DNA of 64,000 nt from Methylobacterium sp. J-048 (GCF_022829515.1 NZ_JAKSYL010000122.1:1-64000), one strand, 5' to 3'; shown: positions 17,575 to 26,778, counted from the first letter of the stretch. The notes: a model not told the origin generated them from the letters alone. Numbers and translations are program-made.

Positions 17575-18672
17575 TCAATTGCCGTTGCGAGCCATCTGGG
17601 TCCGGATGGGGCTCGCGGCGAGACTCGGCAGCGCATCCTGCGTGCCCGCCACGACCACGAGACGCTGGACCTCGCCGCGCAGGAACGCCTGCAGGAAGCG
17701 GTCGTAGTCGCGGAACGAGACGCAGCCATTCGAATCGCCGCGCGGGCCGAGCATGAAGGTGTGGGCGAGCAGGCCGACGCGGCCGTAGACGGCCTCGTTG
17801 CCGCCGACCGGCGTGAGGCGGATCGCCCGCACGCCGTGGAACAGCTGCTCGCGCTCCTTCAGGTCGTAGGTGCCCGGCGGGGTCGGGCCACGCATCCGCA
17901 CGTTGACGAAGCGCGGTTCGTCGAGGCCTTCGCCAAGGCCGGAATGAGCTTCAAGGCGCTCGCCGTTCGGCAGGATCACGACGCGGCTCGCGATGTTGTA
18001 TACCGCCGTCCCGGCCGTGGGTCGCGCATCCGTCGGGGCGAGGGGGGGCGAGATGCGCCGCTGCGGCACGAGATCGGCCGGCCGGGTCTCCAGGGCCGCA
18101 TAGGCGAGGGCCGGCGCCCGCTCGACGCCGAACAGTTTCTCCAGGAACGAGCGATCGTCCTCCCGGGGCGGCATCGGCGCGGGGGGGAGTTCACGACGGG
18201 CGATCCGCCGTTCGGCCCTGCGGGCGGGGTCGGGTTGGCGCGCGGATCGGAATTCGGGCGGCCGCGGGATCGGGAGTGGAACCGTCATGGCGGCGCGCGG
18301 AGGCTCGGAGGCTTGAACCTCCGGTTCGGGCGCGGCCTCGGGAATCGCCAACGGTGCGGACGGTTCGATCTGGGTCCAGGCCCAGCGTGAGAGCGGACCG
18401 CCGGTGGCATCGCGCCAAGCTTCGGTCGCCGTTGCCTCCGCGTTCGTCGCCTCGGCTGCGGCTTCGGACGGTGATTCGGTGCTCTCGATCGCGGTATCCG
18501 GATTGACCCGCGTCTCGGAAGTCGGTCGCGCCCGGTGCAAGGCGCCGCTTCCGAGGGCGGCCAGTGCCACCGCGGCGGTCAGGACCGCGAGCGGAGCCGC
18601 GCAGGTGCGGCGGTCGGTCCGGATGGGGAGGCCGTCCAGCGGCGCGGGGTCGATAGCCATGCGGGCGCCCAT
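17575..18672 (-). CDS. DUF2778 (Tlde1-type, L,D-transpeptidase-like) protein
   Basis: The 365-residue protein has an N-terminal membrane helix (about 26-46), a Pro/Ala/Arg-rich linker and a C-terminal domain of about 130 residues. That domain contains GLGEGLDEPRFVNVRMRGPT, PPGTYDLKEREQLFHGVRAI and HTFMLGPRGDSNGCVSF. The last motif carries the His and Cys expected for DUF2778 enzymes, which resemble L,D-transpeptidases and act on peptidoglycan. The linker holds SFLEKLFGVERAP, echoed by FLEMLFGARPAP in the secreted protein at 55788. A second in-frame ATG at 18660 is an equally good start. Confidence 0.75.
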   Translation of the reverse strand: MGARMAIDPAPLDGLPIRTDRRTCAAPLAVLTAAVALAALGSGALHRARPTSETRVNPDTAIESTESPSEAAAEATNAEATATEAWRDATGGPLSRWAWTQIEPSAPLAIPEAAPEPEVQASEPPRAAMTVPLPIPRPPEFRSARQPDPARRAERRIARRELPPAPMPPREDDRSFLEKLFGVERAPALAYAALETRPADLVPQRRISPPLAPTDARPTAGTAVYNIASRVVILPNGERLEAHSGLGEGLDEPRFVNVRMRGPTPPGTYDLKEREQLFHGVRAIRLTPVGGNEAVYGRVGLLAHTFMLGPRGDSNGCVSFRDYDRFLQAFLRGEVQRLVVVAGTQDALPSLAASPIRTQMARNGN

Positions 18673-18840
18673 GCTCTCGTCGCGGAGCGGGCGTCGGCCG
18701 GATCATCCGCGCCGCGGCTCGGGAGAGCCGTCAGCGCGTATCGATGGACCGGCCGGCCCCGCCGGGATGAAACAGCGGGAGCGGGCCGGCTTTTCTGCGG
18801 CGGCTGCGTGGTCGATTGCGGTTCGATCGGGACCATTTTC

Positions 18841-18884
18841 GGGCGGATACAGGTAAACTCTCCAAACGGGAGCTGTATCCGCCC
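18841..18884 (-). terminator. Hairpin after the lytic transglycosylase gene
   Basis: GGGCGGATACAG (18841-18852) and CTGTATCCGCCC (18873-18884) are perfect 12-base complementary arms with a 20-base loop. The hairpin begins 11 bases after the stop of the minus-strand transglycosylase gene, where an intrinsic terminator would sit. No long T run follows on either strand, so termination is inferred from position and stem strength. Confidence 0.55.
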
Positions 18885-18895
18885 TGGAACAAGCC

Positions 18896-19690
18896 TCAAT
18901 CGTTGTCGATCTGTCTCCCGAGCTGGGCGATCGCCCGCTCATAGACCGGCGCGGCATTCCAGCCCTGGATCGCCACGAAGTTCGGCTCGCCGGGCTGGTA
19001 GCCGGCTCCCGCGCGCCAGCCGTGAGCCTTCAGGAAGTTCGCGGTCGACGACAGGGCGGCGCCGACATTGTTCAGGTCACCGGTGCCGTAGGTCAGGACG
19101 TTCTTCGGCAGGAACTGGGTGTGGCCGACCTCGCCATGGGCCGCACCGCGGGTGCTCGACGTGAGCAGGCCCCGGTCGACCAGGGTCAGCGCCGCGTAGA
19201 GCTGGTCGGTGAAGTATTCGGAGCGGCGGCAATCATATGCCAGCGTCGCCACCGCCGACAGCGTGTTGACGTTGCCGCGGACCGCGCCGAACCCGGTCTC
19301 CATGCCCCAGATCGCCAGCAGCGGGCCCGGGGGAACGCCGTAGCGCTGCTCGATCGAATCGAACAGGGCGGCATTGGTGCGCTTGAGCTGACGTCCCTTC
19401 GACACGATGGTCGGTCCGCCGCGCTTGGCGAGGAACTGCTCCAGGGACAGCTTGAAGCTGTGCTGGCCGCGATCGGCCGAGATCGTGGCGGTGGAGTAGC
19501 TCGTGGTCTCGAGGGCCGCCAAGCTTGCCGCGCTGGCCTTGCCGCGCGCCTCCTGGGCGAATTCCCGCTTCCAGATTTCGAACCCGGCTGCCGTGTTGCC
19601 GCACTGCGCGGCCTCCGCCCGCCCGGCCATTCCGGCGAGCCCGGCGATCGCCGCCACAGCCAGGGTCATACGCCGCATTTGTTCGATCAC
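18896..19690 (-). CDS. Lytic murein transglycosylase (MltB-like)
   Basis: The chosen GTG start is 9 bases after AAGGAG and gives 264 residues with signal peptide MRRMTLAVAAIAGLAGMAGRAEA. GPLLAIWGMETGFG carries the catalytic Glu of the SLT/MltB family. VATLAYDCRRSEYFTDQLYA and GEVGHTQFLPKNVLTYG are further family blocks. It cleaves peptidoglycan strands in the periplasm. It is shorter than E. coli MltB and has no lipobox or peptidoglycan-binding domain. An in-frame ATG upstream at 19867 is rejected because it would precede the signal by about 60 unrelated residues. Confidence 0.85.
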   Translation of the reverse strand: MIEQMRRMTLAVAAIAGLAGMAGRAEAAQCGNTAAGFEIWKREFAQEARGKASAASLAALETTSYSTATISADRGQHSFKLSLEQFLAKRGGPTIVSKGRQLKRTNAALFDSIEQRYGVPPGPLLAIWGMETGFGAVRGNVNTLSAVATLAYDCRRSEYFTDQLYAALTLVDRGLLTSSTRGAAHGEVGHTQFLPKNVLTYGTGDLNNVGAALSSTANFLKAHGWRAGAGYQPGEPNFVAIQGWNAAPVYERAIAQLGRQIDND

Positions 19691-20415
19691 GCGAGACACT
19701 CCTTCGGCGCGAAACCGCGCCACGTTCTTCAACCGATACCGGGGAACATCTCGTCGACAACAGGGCGAGATGATGTCGGCCAAACCATCCGGGGGCAGTG
19801 TGGTATTCGGACCATAGCCCAAGCGTGCCGGACTGCTGAGGCATCCGGGCCGGGGTTTCTCAGTCATCGTGAATGCGTTGATCGGAAAGCCGATGCCGGG
19901 AGGCCGGCCGCGCCGCCGGTGCGGCCGTATCGTAACCGACGCATTCCTCCGCTAAGCGAGGCCCAAGACGAGATAGGATTTCACGCTGATCTTTCGCGGA
20001 TCAATGCTTTGCCAGCGAAGCGTATGTCCGTAAAAGAACCTTTTGTGATGTCACAACATTGTCAAACGACAATCATAGCTTTGCCGGCGGAAAGATCGCC
20101 GCGGAGAGACGGTGTGGGGCCGATGACGTTCCGCTTAGCTTTGCGCCTCCGGCGCCGCCGTTTCTTCTGATCGCGGTGCCACGATGTCCATGATGTCATC
20201 GGCGGATCGTCCGCGTCCGGCCCTCCACGGCCGGCGCTCCGAGGTGTTTCCCGTCATCTGGTCGGCGCCGCCGGAACGGGCAGCGAGGCGCGAACCCAGC
20301 GTGATCCGAATCCGGGTCTGAACCCGGCTTTCTCCTGAATCCCGGATCGATCGGCCGACGACAGGGCCGGCGGCCGGGTGCCTCAGCCTGACAGACAGTG
20401 AGAGACAGGACCCTC
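19691..20415. promoter_or_regulatory. Intergenic region of 725 bases with clustered palindromes
   Basis: This divergent region separates the transglycosylase and pmtA-like genes. TTGTGA-TG-TCACAA (20043-20056) is a perfect palindrome, followed one base later by ATTGTC-AAAC-GACAAT (20058-20073). Further hairpins are CCGGCC/GGCCGG (20217-20234) and CCGGGT/ACCCGG with a 4-base loop (20312-20327). The TGTGA/TCACA half sites resemble CRP/FNR-family sites, but the spacer is 2 bases instead of 6. I found no convincing gene here. Confidence 0.45.
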
Positions 20416-21102
20416 ATGGCCCTCGGAACGCAGAGCACCGGTTCACCGCGGGCGGCGACGCTCGGTCCCGATCTCGATCGTGACGGTGTCGCCAAGGCCT
20501 ATGGCCGCTGGGCGCCGGTCTACGACCTGGTGTTCGGCCCGGTCTTCGCCCAGGGCAGGACCCTGGCGGCCGCCGCGGCCGAGCGGATCGGCGGGCGTGT
20601 CCTGGAAGTCGGCGTCGGCACCGGCCTGTCGCTGCCGGCCTACCGGCGGGCCTCCGGCATCGTCGGCATCGATATCTCGGCGCCGATGCTGGAGAAGGCG
20701 CGCAGCCGCGTGGCGCGGCTCGGCCTGCGCAACGTCGAACGGCTGGCCGTCATGGACGCCGAGCATCTGGACTTCGCCGACGCCTCCTTCGACGTGGTCG
20801 TCGCGCAATATGTCGTCACCGCTGTGCCGCACCCGGAGGTGGCCCTCGACGAATTCGCCCGGGTGCTGCGCCCGGGCGGCGAGATCGTCATCACCACCCG
20901 GATCGGCGCCGAGGGCGGCCTGCGCCGTCTGGTCGAGCACACGCTGATGCCGATCACGAGCCGGCTGGGATGGCGGACCGAATTTTCCTGGGCGCGCTAC
21001 GCCGCCTGGGCGGCAACCGCGCCCGTGGAGGTCGTCGAGCGCCGCGCCCTGCCGCCGCTCGGCCACTTCTCCCTGATCCGCCTGCGCAGGCACGACGCCT
21101 GA
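20416..21102 (+). CDS. pmtA: Phospholipid N-methyltransferase (PmtA-like) / class I SAM methyltransferase
   Basis: The 228-residue protein has GVAKAYGRWAPVYDLVFGPV at its N-terminus, the SAM motif VLEVGVGTGLSLP, the acidic motif GIDISAPML and VLRPGGEIVITTR. YGRWAPVYDLVFG is typical of Rhodobacter-type PmtA, which methylates phosphatidylethanolamine to make phosphatidylcholine at the membrane surface. The start ATG follows AGGA by 5 bases. A phosphatidylserine decarboxylase gene, which makes its substrate, lies 2.6 kb downstream. A ubiquinone or other methyltransferase role is not excluded. Confidence 0.75.
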   Translation: MALGTQSTGSPRAATLGPDLDRDGVAKAYGRWAPVYDLVFGPVFAQGRTLAAAAAERIGGRVLEVGVGTGLSLPAYRRASGIVGIDISAPMLEKARSRVARLGLRNVERLAVMDAEHLDFADASFDVVVAQYVVTAVPHPEVALDEFARVLRPGGEIVITTRIGAEGGLRRLVEHTLMPITSRLGWRTEFSWARYAAWAATAPVEVVERRALPPLGHFSLIRLRRHDA

Positions 21103-21153
21103 GCGCGCACGCCTTCCTACCAGCCCACCCACGACCACACGGAGACGAACGGC

Positions 21154-21765
21154 ATGGCGAGCTTTCTCGAGACGTTGCGCGTCCAGCGCTGGGACGACCA
21201 CCGCTACTACCACCACAACCGGATCAACCAGAGCCTGCACTTCGTCAGCGCGGTGAGTTTTCTGGTTGCCTACGCGATGGCGTTCAAGGATCCGGCCACG
21301 GCGGCGCTGATCGGCTGGCTGCTGGCGATGACCAGCCGGCAATCCGGCCATCTGTTCTTCGAGCCGAAGGGCTACGACCACGTCAACAACGCGACCCACG
21401 AGCACAAGGAAGAGATCAAGGTCGGCTACAATCTCCAGCGCAAGATCGTGCTGCTGGCGATCTGGGCGCTGTCGCCGCTGCCGCTCTACTTCGATCCCAC
21501 CCTGTTCGGCCTGCTCGAGCCGCACCGGACGACCACTGACCTGATCCGCAACGTCGGCTGGATCTGGCTGTGGCTCGCGGGCGCCGGCCTGCTGTTCCGC
21601 ACCGTGCAGCTGTTCTTCGTGCGCGACGTGCAGACCGGGCTGGTCTGGGCGACCAAGATCCTCACGGACCCGTTCCACGACATCAAGCTCTACCACAAGG
21701 CGCCACTGGCATTGCTGCATGGTGAGATGGTCGAGGAGCACGAGCCGCACGAGCACGGCGCCTGA
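21154..21765 (+). CDS. Mpo1/DUF962-like histidine-rich membrane protein
   Basis: The 203-residue protein has about four hydrophobic segments. DDHRYYHHNRINQSLHFVSA resembles the YHHN-x-x-N-x-x-x-H block of yeast Mpo1 (DUF962), and SRQSGHLFFEPKGYDH resembles its GHGVFEK block. Mpo1 is an iron-dependent dioxygenase that shortens 2-hydroxy fatty acids, and the histidines are its metal ligands. Additional histidines occur at THEHKEE and at the C-terminus (EEHEPHEHGA). The family assignment rests on remembered motifs. The link to fatty-acid oxidation is an inference supported by the adjacent phospholipid genes. Confidence 0.55.
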   Translation: MASFLETLRVQRWDDHRYYHHNRINQSLHFVSAVSFLVAYAMAFKDPATAALIGWLLAMTSRQSGHLFFEPKGYDHVNNATHEHKEEIKVGYNLQRKIVLLAIWALSPLPLYFDPTLFGLLEPHRTTTDLIRNVGWIWLWLAGAGLLFRTVQLFFVRDVQTGLVWATKILTDPFHDIKLYHKAPLALLHGEMVEEHEPHEHGA

Positions 21766-21829
21766 GCCGAGCGTCGCCAGGCGGTGGAATCCCTGCCGTA
21801 CTGACGACGCCGCGAGACGATCCCGGTTT

Positions 21830-21883
21830 CAAAAGGTCGTCGACCTTTTGCAGGTGCAGGGTGGAACCCTGCGAAGACTTCGC
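21830..21883. repeat. Compound palindromic element (REP-like) between convergent genes
   Basis: Three perfect inverted repeats lie back to back. They are CAAAAGGTCG/CGACCTTTTG with a one-base centre (21830-21850), GCAGGGT/ACCCTGC with a 3-base loop (21856-21872), and GCGAAG/CTTCGC with a one-base centre (21871-21883). The element sits between convergent genes and may serve as a bidirectional terminator, but its layout also fits a dispersed intergenic repeat. Confidence 0.6.
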
Positions 21884-21947
21884 GCTGCGCATTCGGGGCT
21901 GCGCGCCCTGAACCCCGCCAGAGGGCCGGGGGCCTTCGGAAACCCGA

Positions 21948-23639
21948 TCAGGCCTGGTCCGGTGCCTTGAGGCCGAGACGGGCGCCCAGCTTGCCGAACC
22001 GGACCGCCGCGACCTCGCGCAGGATCGCCCGGCGGATCGCCTTGTCGGTCGGAGCGCCACACTCCCACCAGCCATCCGCCCGCATGGCGTTCGCGGCCGC
22101 CACGAACCGCGCGGCGACCGCCTCGAAGGCCGCGTCGTCGTAGGCGAGGCTGAAGATCATCCGGCCGGTTCCCACCCAGGACAGGGCCAGCCCCTCGGCG
22201 CGCAGGTAGAATTGCAGCATCCAGTTGTAGCGCGACGGCCGCGTGTAGAGGACCGTCCAGACCGTGGACATGTTGGCGACCCGCACCGGCAGGTCGGCCT
22301 CGGCCAGCAGGGCGTTGAGCCGCGCGGCCCGGGCATCCCAGGTCGCGTCGAGGTCGCGGTACAGGGCGGCGACCTCCGGCGTCTCCAGCCGGTCGAGGAA
22401 CGCGCTCATGGCGCCCATCACGGAGGGATGGGCGTTGAAGGTGCCGCGGGCGAAGCAGATGTCCACCGGACGGTCGTCGCGGAAGCGCCGCATCAGGTCG
22501 GCGCGCCCGCAGATCACGCCCACCGGCAGGCCGCCGCCCAGGGTCTTGCCGTAGGTCACCATGTCGGCGCGCACGCCGAAATATTCCTGCGTGCCACCTC
22601 GGGCGAGGCGGAATCCGAGGAAGACCTCGTCGAAGATCAGCACGATGTCGTTGGCCGTGCAGACCGCGCGCAGCTCCTGAAGCCACTTCGTATAGGCAGC
22701 AGGGTCGAAGGCGGCCTTGCGGCCGCTGTCGACCAGGGCGGAATCGGACGGCGCGCCGGCATTCGGGTGCATGGCCTGAAGCGGATTGACCAGCACACAG
22801 GCGACGTCCCGGCGGCTGGCGAGCACCTGCAGCGTCCGCGCCGACATGTCGGCCAGGGTGAGCGTGTCGCGGGTCGGTACCGGGTTGCCGATGCCCGGCT
22901 GCACCTCGCCCCACCAGCCGTGATAGGCGCCGCAGAAGCGGACGATCCGGCACCGCCCGGTGTGGTATCGGGCGAGGCGCACCGCCTGCATTACCGCCTC
23001 GGTTCCGGACATGTGGAACGAGACCTCGTCGAGGCCCGACAGGTGCTTGAGCCGCGCGACATTGCCGGTCACCACCGGGTGCAGCGACCCGAGAACCGGC
23101 CCGAGCGCGCCGACCTTCGCGGCGCCCTCCTCCAGGCAGGCGCGGTAGAAATCCACGCCGAACAGGTTGACCCCGTACGACCCGGCCAGGTCGTAGAACA
23201 CGTTGCCGTCGAGATCCGTGATGGTCACGCCCTCGGAAGCCGCGGCGAACGCGCCGGCCCCGAGATACGCGCGCACGTGCCGGGCAAACTGGAACGGCAC
23301 CCGGTACAGGCCGGTGAACTGGAGATCCGAGAGGCCGTCGCGGACCGCCTCGGTCTCGGCCCGGGTGCGGGCGAACCGCGTCCGGTAAAGGTCGCTGAGC
23401 CGGGCGAAGCCGTTCTCCCGCCGCAGCGCCACCGTCTCATCCGGGTCGTCGGCGCGGAAGAAGGCGCGCTCGGCATAGGCGTAATGCGGGATCAGCCCGG
23501 CCACGCGCCGGGCCATCCGGGCGTGGCCGGTGAGCGAGGGATGCTTGGCCCGCGACAGCTGCAGGCGCTGCGCGGCCTTGGGCAGGGCGAACAAGGCCGC
23601 TGCAGCGGTGACGGACAGGGTGGCGAGGAGTGCGGACAT
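21948..23639 (-). CDS. PLP-dependent class III aminotransferase, membrane-anchored, glutamate-1-semialdehyde aminomutase-like
   Basis: The 563-residue protein has class III blocks: FYDLAGSYGVNLFGVDFYRA, FHMSGTEAVMQAVRLARYHT, RFCGAYHGWWGEVQPG, IVLIFDEVFLGFRLARGG and VTYGKTLGGGLPVGVICG. The Lys in TYGKTLGGG should hold PLP. An N-terminal hydrophobic helix (residues 1-22) is unusual for this family and suggests attachment to the inner membrane. The protein is also about 120 residues longer than HemL. It diverges from the phosphatidylserine decarboxylase gene with a 32-base gap, so a lipid headgroup or membrane amine substrate is possible. Confidence 0.78.
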   Translation of the reverse strand: MSALLATLSVTAAAALFALPKAAQRLQLSRAKHPSLTGHARMARRVAGLIPHYAYAERAFFRADDPDETVALRRENGFARLSDLYRTRFARTRAETEAVRDGLSDLQFTGLYRVPFQFARHVRAYLGAGAFAAASEGVTITDLDGNVFYDLAGSYGVNLFGVDFYRACLEEGAAKVGALGPVLGSLHPVVTGNVARLKHLSGLDEVSFHMSGTEAVMQAVRLARYHTGRCRIVRFCGAYHGWWGEVQPGIGNPVPTRDTLTLADMSARTLQVLASRRDVACVLVNPLQAMHPNAGAPSDSALVDSGRKAAFDPAAYTKWLQELRAVCTANDIVLIFDEVFLGFRLARGGTQEYFGVRADMVTYGKTLGGGLPVGVICGRADLMRRFRDDRPVDICFARGTFNAHPSVMGAMSAFLDRLETPEVAALYRDLDATWDARAARLNALLAEADLPVRVANMSTVWTVLYTRPSRYNWMLQFYLRAEGLALSWVGTGRMIFSLAYDDAAFEAVAARFVAAANAMRADGWWECGAPTDKAIRRAILREVAAVRFGKLGARLGLKAPDQA

Positions 23640-23671
23640 CGCCCCACGCCGTATCGGAGGCGGTTCACGGC

Positions 23672-24571
23672 ATGATGACGGTTTCGGCGGGATCGCGGCT
23701 GCGGCGCGCCCTGGCGCAGGTCGGCGCCCAGGAGGATCTCAATTTCTTGCTCACCAACCGGCTGCCGCGCCGGCTCGCCACCCGGTTCATGGGCTGGTTC
23801 AGCCGGATCGAGCAGCCGCTGGTGCGCGATGTCTCGATCGCCACCTGGCGCCTGTTCTGCGACGTCGATCTGAGCGACGCAGCCGAAACCGAGTTCCCGA
23901 GCCTTCACGCGGCCTTCGTCCGCGCCCTGCGCCCCGGCGCCCGCCCAATCGCCCTGGACCCGACGATCCTGGTGAGCCCTAGCGACGCGATCCTGGGTGC
24001 GCATGGCCGGATCGAGGCCGGCCGGCTGCTCCAGATCAAGGGCCTGTCCTACAGCCTCACCGATCTGCTGGGGGGCGACGCGGACTTGGCCCGCGCCCAT
24101 GAAGGGGGCGCCTACGCGACCCTGCGGCTGACCGCCGGGATGTATCACCGCTTCCACGCCCCCCACGACCTGCGGGTCGAATCGGTCCGCCACATCTGGG
24201 GGGACACGTGGAACGTGAACCCGATCGCACTGAAGCGGGTCGAGGCCCTGTTCTGCCGCAACGAGCGGGCGGTGCTGCGCCTGCGGATCGCCGGCCACGC
24301 CGTGACCCTCGTGCCGGTCGCCGCGATCCTGGTGGCGGGCCTGCGCCTCGGCTTCCTGCCGGAGGGCGTCGCTTTGCGCCGCACCGGCGGGCGCCCCCTG
24401 CCCTGCACCGCCCGCCTGGAGAAAGGCGCGGAGATGGGCTGGTTCGAGCACGGCTCGACCATCGTGGTGCTGGCCCCGCCGGGCTTCACCCTGTGGCCGG
24501 CCCTGCAGGAGGGCGCACGCCTGCGCATGGGCGAGCCGCTGATGCGGCTGCCGGAGCGGACCTTTGCGTAG
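23672..24571 (+). CDS. psd: Phosphatidylserine decarboxylase
   Basis: The ATG at 23672, preceded by GGAGG, gives 299 residues. FMGWFSRIEQPLVRDVSIAT, FPSLHAAFVRALRPGARPI, KGLSYSLTDLLGG and YHRFHAPHDLRVESVRHIWG are PSD blocks. EHGSTIVVLAPPG contains the GST site where the chain cleaves itself to form the pyruvoyl group. The enzyme converts phosphatidylserine to phosphatidylethanolamine at the inner membrane. It resembles the long, E. coli-type group. No pssA is adjacent, in contrast to the usual psd-pssA pair of Rhizobiales, so this may be a second copy. Confidence 0.88.
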   Translation: MMTVSAGSRLRRALAQVGAQEDLNFLLTNRLPRRLATRFMGWFSRIEQPLVRDVSIATWRLFCDVDLSDAAETEFPSLHAAFVRALRPGARPIALDPTILVSPSDAILGAHGRIEAGRLLQIKGLSYSLTDLLGGDADLARAHEGGAYATLRLTAGMYHRFHAPHDLRVESVRHIWGDTWNVNPIALKRVEALFCRNERAVLRLRIAGHAVTLVPVAAILVAGLRLGFLPEGVALRRTGGRPLPCTARLEKGAEMGWFEHGSTIVVLAPPGFTLWPALQEGARLRMGEPLMRLPERTFA

Positions 24572-24579
24572 CGCTCGTC

Positions 24580-26247
24580 TCAGGCCGCCTGAACCTTGGT
24601 GAGGAAATCCGCGACGCCTTCGGTCAGCCGCTCCGACTGACGGGACAAGTCGGTCGCGGCGGCCAGCACCTGCGACGCGGAATTTCCGGTCTCGCCGACG
24701 GCAGCGGTGACGGCGCCGATATTGGTCGTCACCGCCTGCGTCCCCTGAGCCGCTTGCGTGACGCTCCGGACGATCTCCTGGGTGACCGCCCCCTGCTCTT
24801 CCATCGACGCGGTGACGCCGACTGCGATGGCGCGGAGTTCCACGATGGTCGCCGAGATCGCCTGGATGGCTTCCACGGCACGGCGCGTCTCGCCCTGGAT
24901 GGCGATGATCTGGTGAGAGATCGTCTCGGTGGCCTTCGCGGTCTGCGCGGCGAGTTCCTTGACCTCGCCGGCCACGACCGCGAAGCCGCGCCCCGCCTCT
25001 CCGGCGCGCGCCGCCTCGATCGTCGCGTTGAGGGCGAGGAGATTGGTCTGCGCGGCGATGTCGGTGATCAGTTCGACCACCGCCCCAATCTTCTGGGCGC
25101 CATCCGCCAGTTCCCGCATGATCGTGTTGGTCTGGACGGCGTTGGTGGCGGCGCGTTGCGCCATATCGGAGGATCGGACGATCTGGACGTTGATCTCGCT
25201 GATCGACGCCGCAAGTTCTTCGCTGGCCGCCGCGACGGTCTGCACGTTGGCCGAGGTCTGCTCCGCCCCGGTTGCGACGCTGAGCGATTGGGCCGCCGTG
25301 TGGTCGGCTGTCCGGCTCATCGCCTGGGCCGTGGCCTCCATCTCCTCCGCGGCGGCCGACAGGGCCTGGGTCATCTTCATGACTTCGGCGCGGAACGTAC
25401 GCGTGGCCTCGTCCAGAACCTGGGCACGGCGATTCTTGGCTTCGTTCTCGACAGCCGCATCCGCGTCCGCCCGGCGCTTGGCGATGAGGGCGTCCTTGAA
25501 GACCTGCACCGCCCCGGCCATGGCGCCGATCTCGTCTTGACGGTCCGCGCCGGCGACCGGCGCCTCGATATCCCCCGCGGCGAGGCGGGTCATCGTGGCC
25601 GTCATGCCGGTGAGGGGCCGCGCCACCTGCATCAAGACCGTGACGATTCCGTACGCGATGGCGATGGTCGCGAGGACGAGAGAGGCAACGAGCAGGGCGC
25701 CCGTCCAGCCCGACGTCGTCCGCGCCTGCTCGAACTCCTCGCGCCCCACCCCGATCTGCAAGGCCGTCAGCTTGCCGAGAGCGGCATGAGTCAGCGTCAT
25801 CGCGTTCAGGAGCGCGGCATGCGCATCGGTATAGGCGCTCATCGCGTTCGCATTGGCGTGTCGCACCAGATCGCTGATGAGCGGGTCGTTCCGGTCGATC
25901 TGCGCCTGAAGGTCCGCTGCGAGAACCTTCTCTTCAGGTGTCAGATAGGTAGCGAGGTAATCGGCCCATTGCCGCTTCACGTTGGCCTGTTCGCGCTGGA
26001 TAGTCTGAATGCCCGCGCGTGGATCGGTCTTCCCGTCCCGCACGGATCGCGACGCCTCGACCATGGCGTCGTAGGCGTCGCGCAAGCCGCTGAACTGACC
26101 GAGCGGAACGACGCGATCATCGAAGACCGTCTGCAGGCTCTTCGTGTTCCAGTAGAGCGCGAGATTGCCGAGTGCCGTCGCGCCCAACAACAGGACGCCC
26201 AAGACGCTGAGAAGCGCGATGAGGCGAATTCTTATGGTCAGGCGCAT
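24580..26247 (-). CDS. Methyl-accepting chemotaxis protein
   Basis: The 555-residue protein has a first membrane helix (about 8-30), a periplasmic four-helix-type sensor domain, a second helix (about 186-208), a HAMP domain ([20 protein letters not shown]) and a C-terminal signalling domain. The signalling tip includes [20 protein letters not shown] and [15 protein letters not shown]. It should pass ligand signals to CheA/CheW at the cell pole. No CheR-binding pentapeptide ends the protein and no che genes are nearby. The ligand is unknown. The stop lies 8 bases from the psd stop. Confidence 0.88.
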   Translation of the reverse strand: MRLTIRIRLIALLSVLGVLLLGATALGNLALYWNTKSLQTVFDDRVVPLGQFSGLRDAYDAMVEASRSVRDGKTDPRAGIQTIQREQANVKRQWADYLATYLTPEEKVLAADLQAQIDRNDPLISDLVRHANANAMSAYTDAHAALLNAMTLTHAALGKLTALQIGVGREEFEQARTTSGWTGALLVASLVLATIAIAYGIVTVLMQVARPLTGMTATMTRLAAGDIEAPVAGADRQDEIGAMAGAVQVFKDALIAKRRADADAAVENEAKNRRAQVLDEATRTFRAEVMKMTQALSAAAEEMEATAQAMSRTADHTAAQSLSVATGAEQTSANVQTVAAASEELAASISEINVQIVRSSDMAQRAATNAVQTNTIMRELADGAQKIGAVVELITDIAAQTNLLALNATIEAARAGEAGRGFAVVAGEVKELAAQTAKATETISHQIIAIQGETRRAVEAIQAISATIVELRAIAVGVTASMEEQGAVTQEIVRSVTQAAQGTQAVTTNIGAVTAAVGETGNSASQVLAAATDLSRQSERLTEGVADFLTKVQAA

Positions 26248-26376
26248 CAACGACGTCCGGTGTCAGGCGATTCGGCTCAAGAATTAAGGCGTCAAGATAT
26301 CATCGGAGAGGTAAATCTAAAGTAGCGTTGTCATGTGCGACATCGGTTCGATTTTTATCAACTTTGAGTTTAAAGA

Positions 26377-26398
26377 CGTGAAGAATCACGCTTTTTTT
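26377..26398 (+). terminator. Orphan intrinsic terminator-like hairpin
   Basis: CGTGA and TCACG enclose AGAA and are followed by C and seven T residues. The stem is only five pairs, but the T run makes it read as a plus-strand terminator. No plus-strand gene lies upstream, since the neighbour is the 5' end of the minus-strand chemoreceptor gene. Confidence 0.4.
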
Positions 26399-26778
26399 AA
26401 ATGAAAAATGCGATTGTTTCTGTGCTGCTCTCTTCGATCCGCCCGGTCTGATAGGCTTTCGGGCGAGAAAATGCGCACCGACGCTCGCCTAGCATCCGCT
26501 GTATCCTGGGCGCCGTACAGTCATGACACCCGCATCGAGACGGGCCACGTTTGGTCCGCACGTGGATGCAGGTCACCCCGGTTGCGCGATCCGACACGAC
26601 GCCCGTGGCTTCGGCTCTGATCACCCCCTGCAGGCGTGACGCGGTTCGCGCAAATCAGCGTGTCTTGAGGCTGCCTCGGAACCGCTGGCTCGCATCGGGA
26701 AATGGAAAATTTTCTCTTCTCCCCTGAAGCCGCAAAAAACCAGGCTCGAAGCATTTCATACAAGAGATTATCCTGCCT

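Noticed and set aside
26397..26624. Small frames in the chemoreceptor-Liv spacer as mobile-element remnants
   Set aside because: The Cys/Arg-rich translations do not match any transposase pattern I know.
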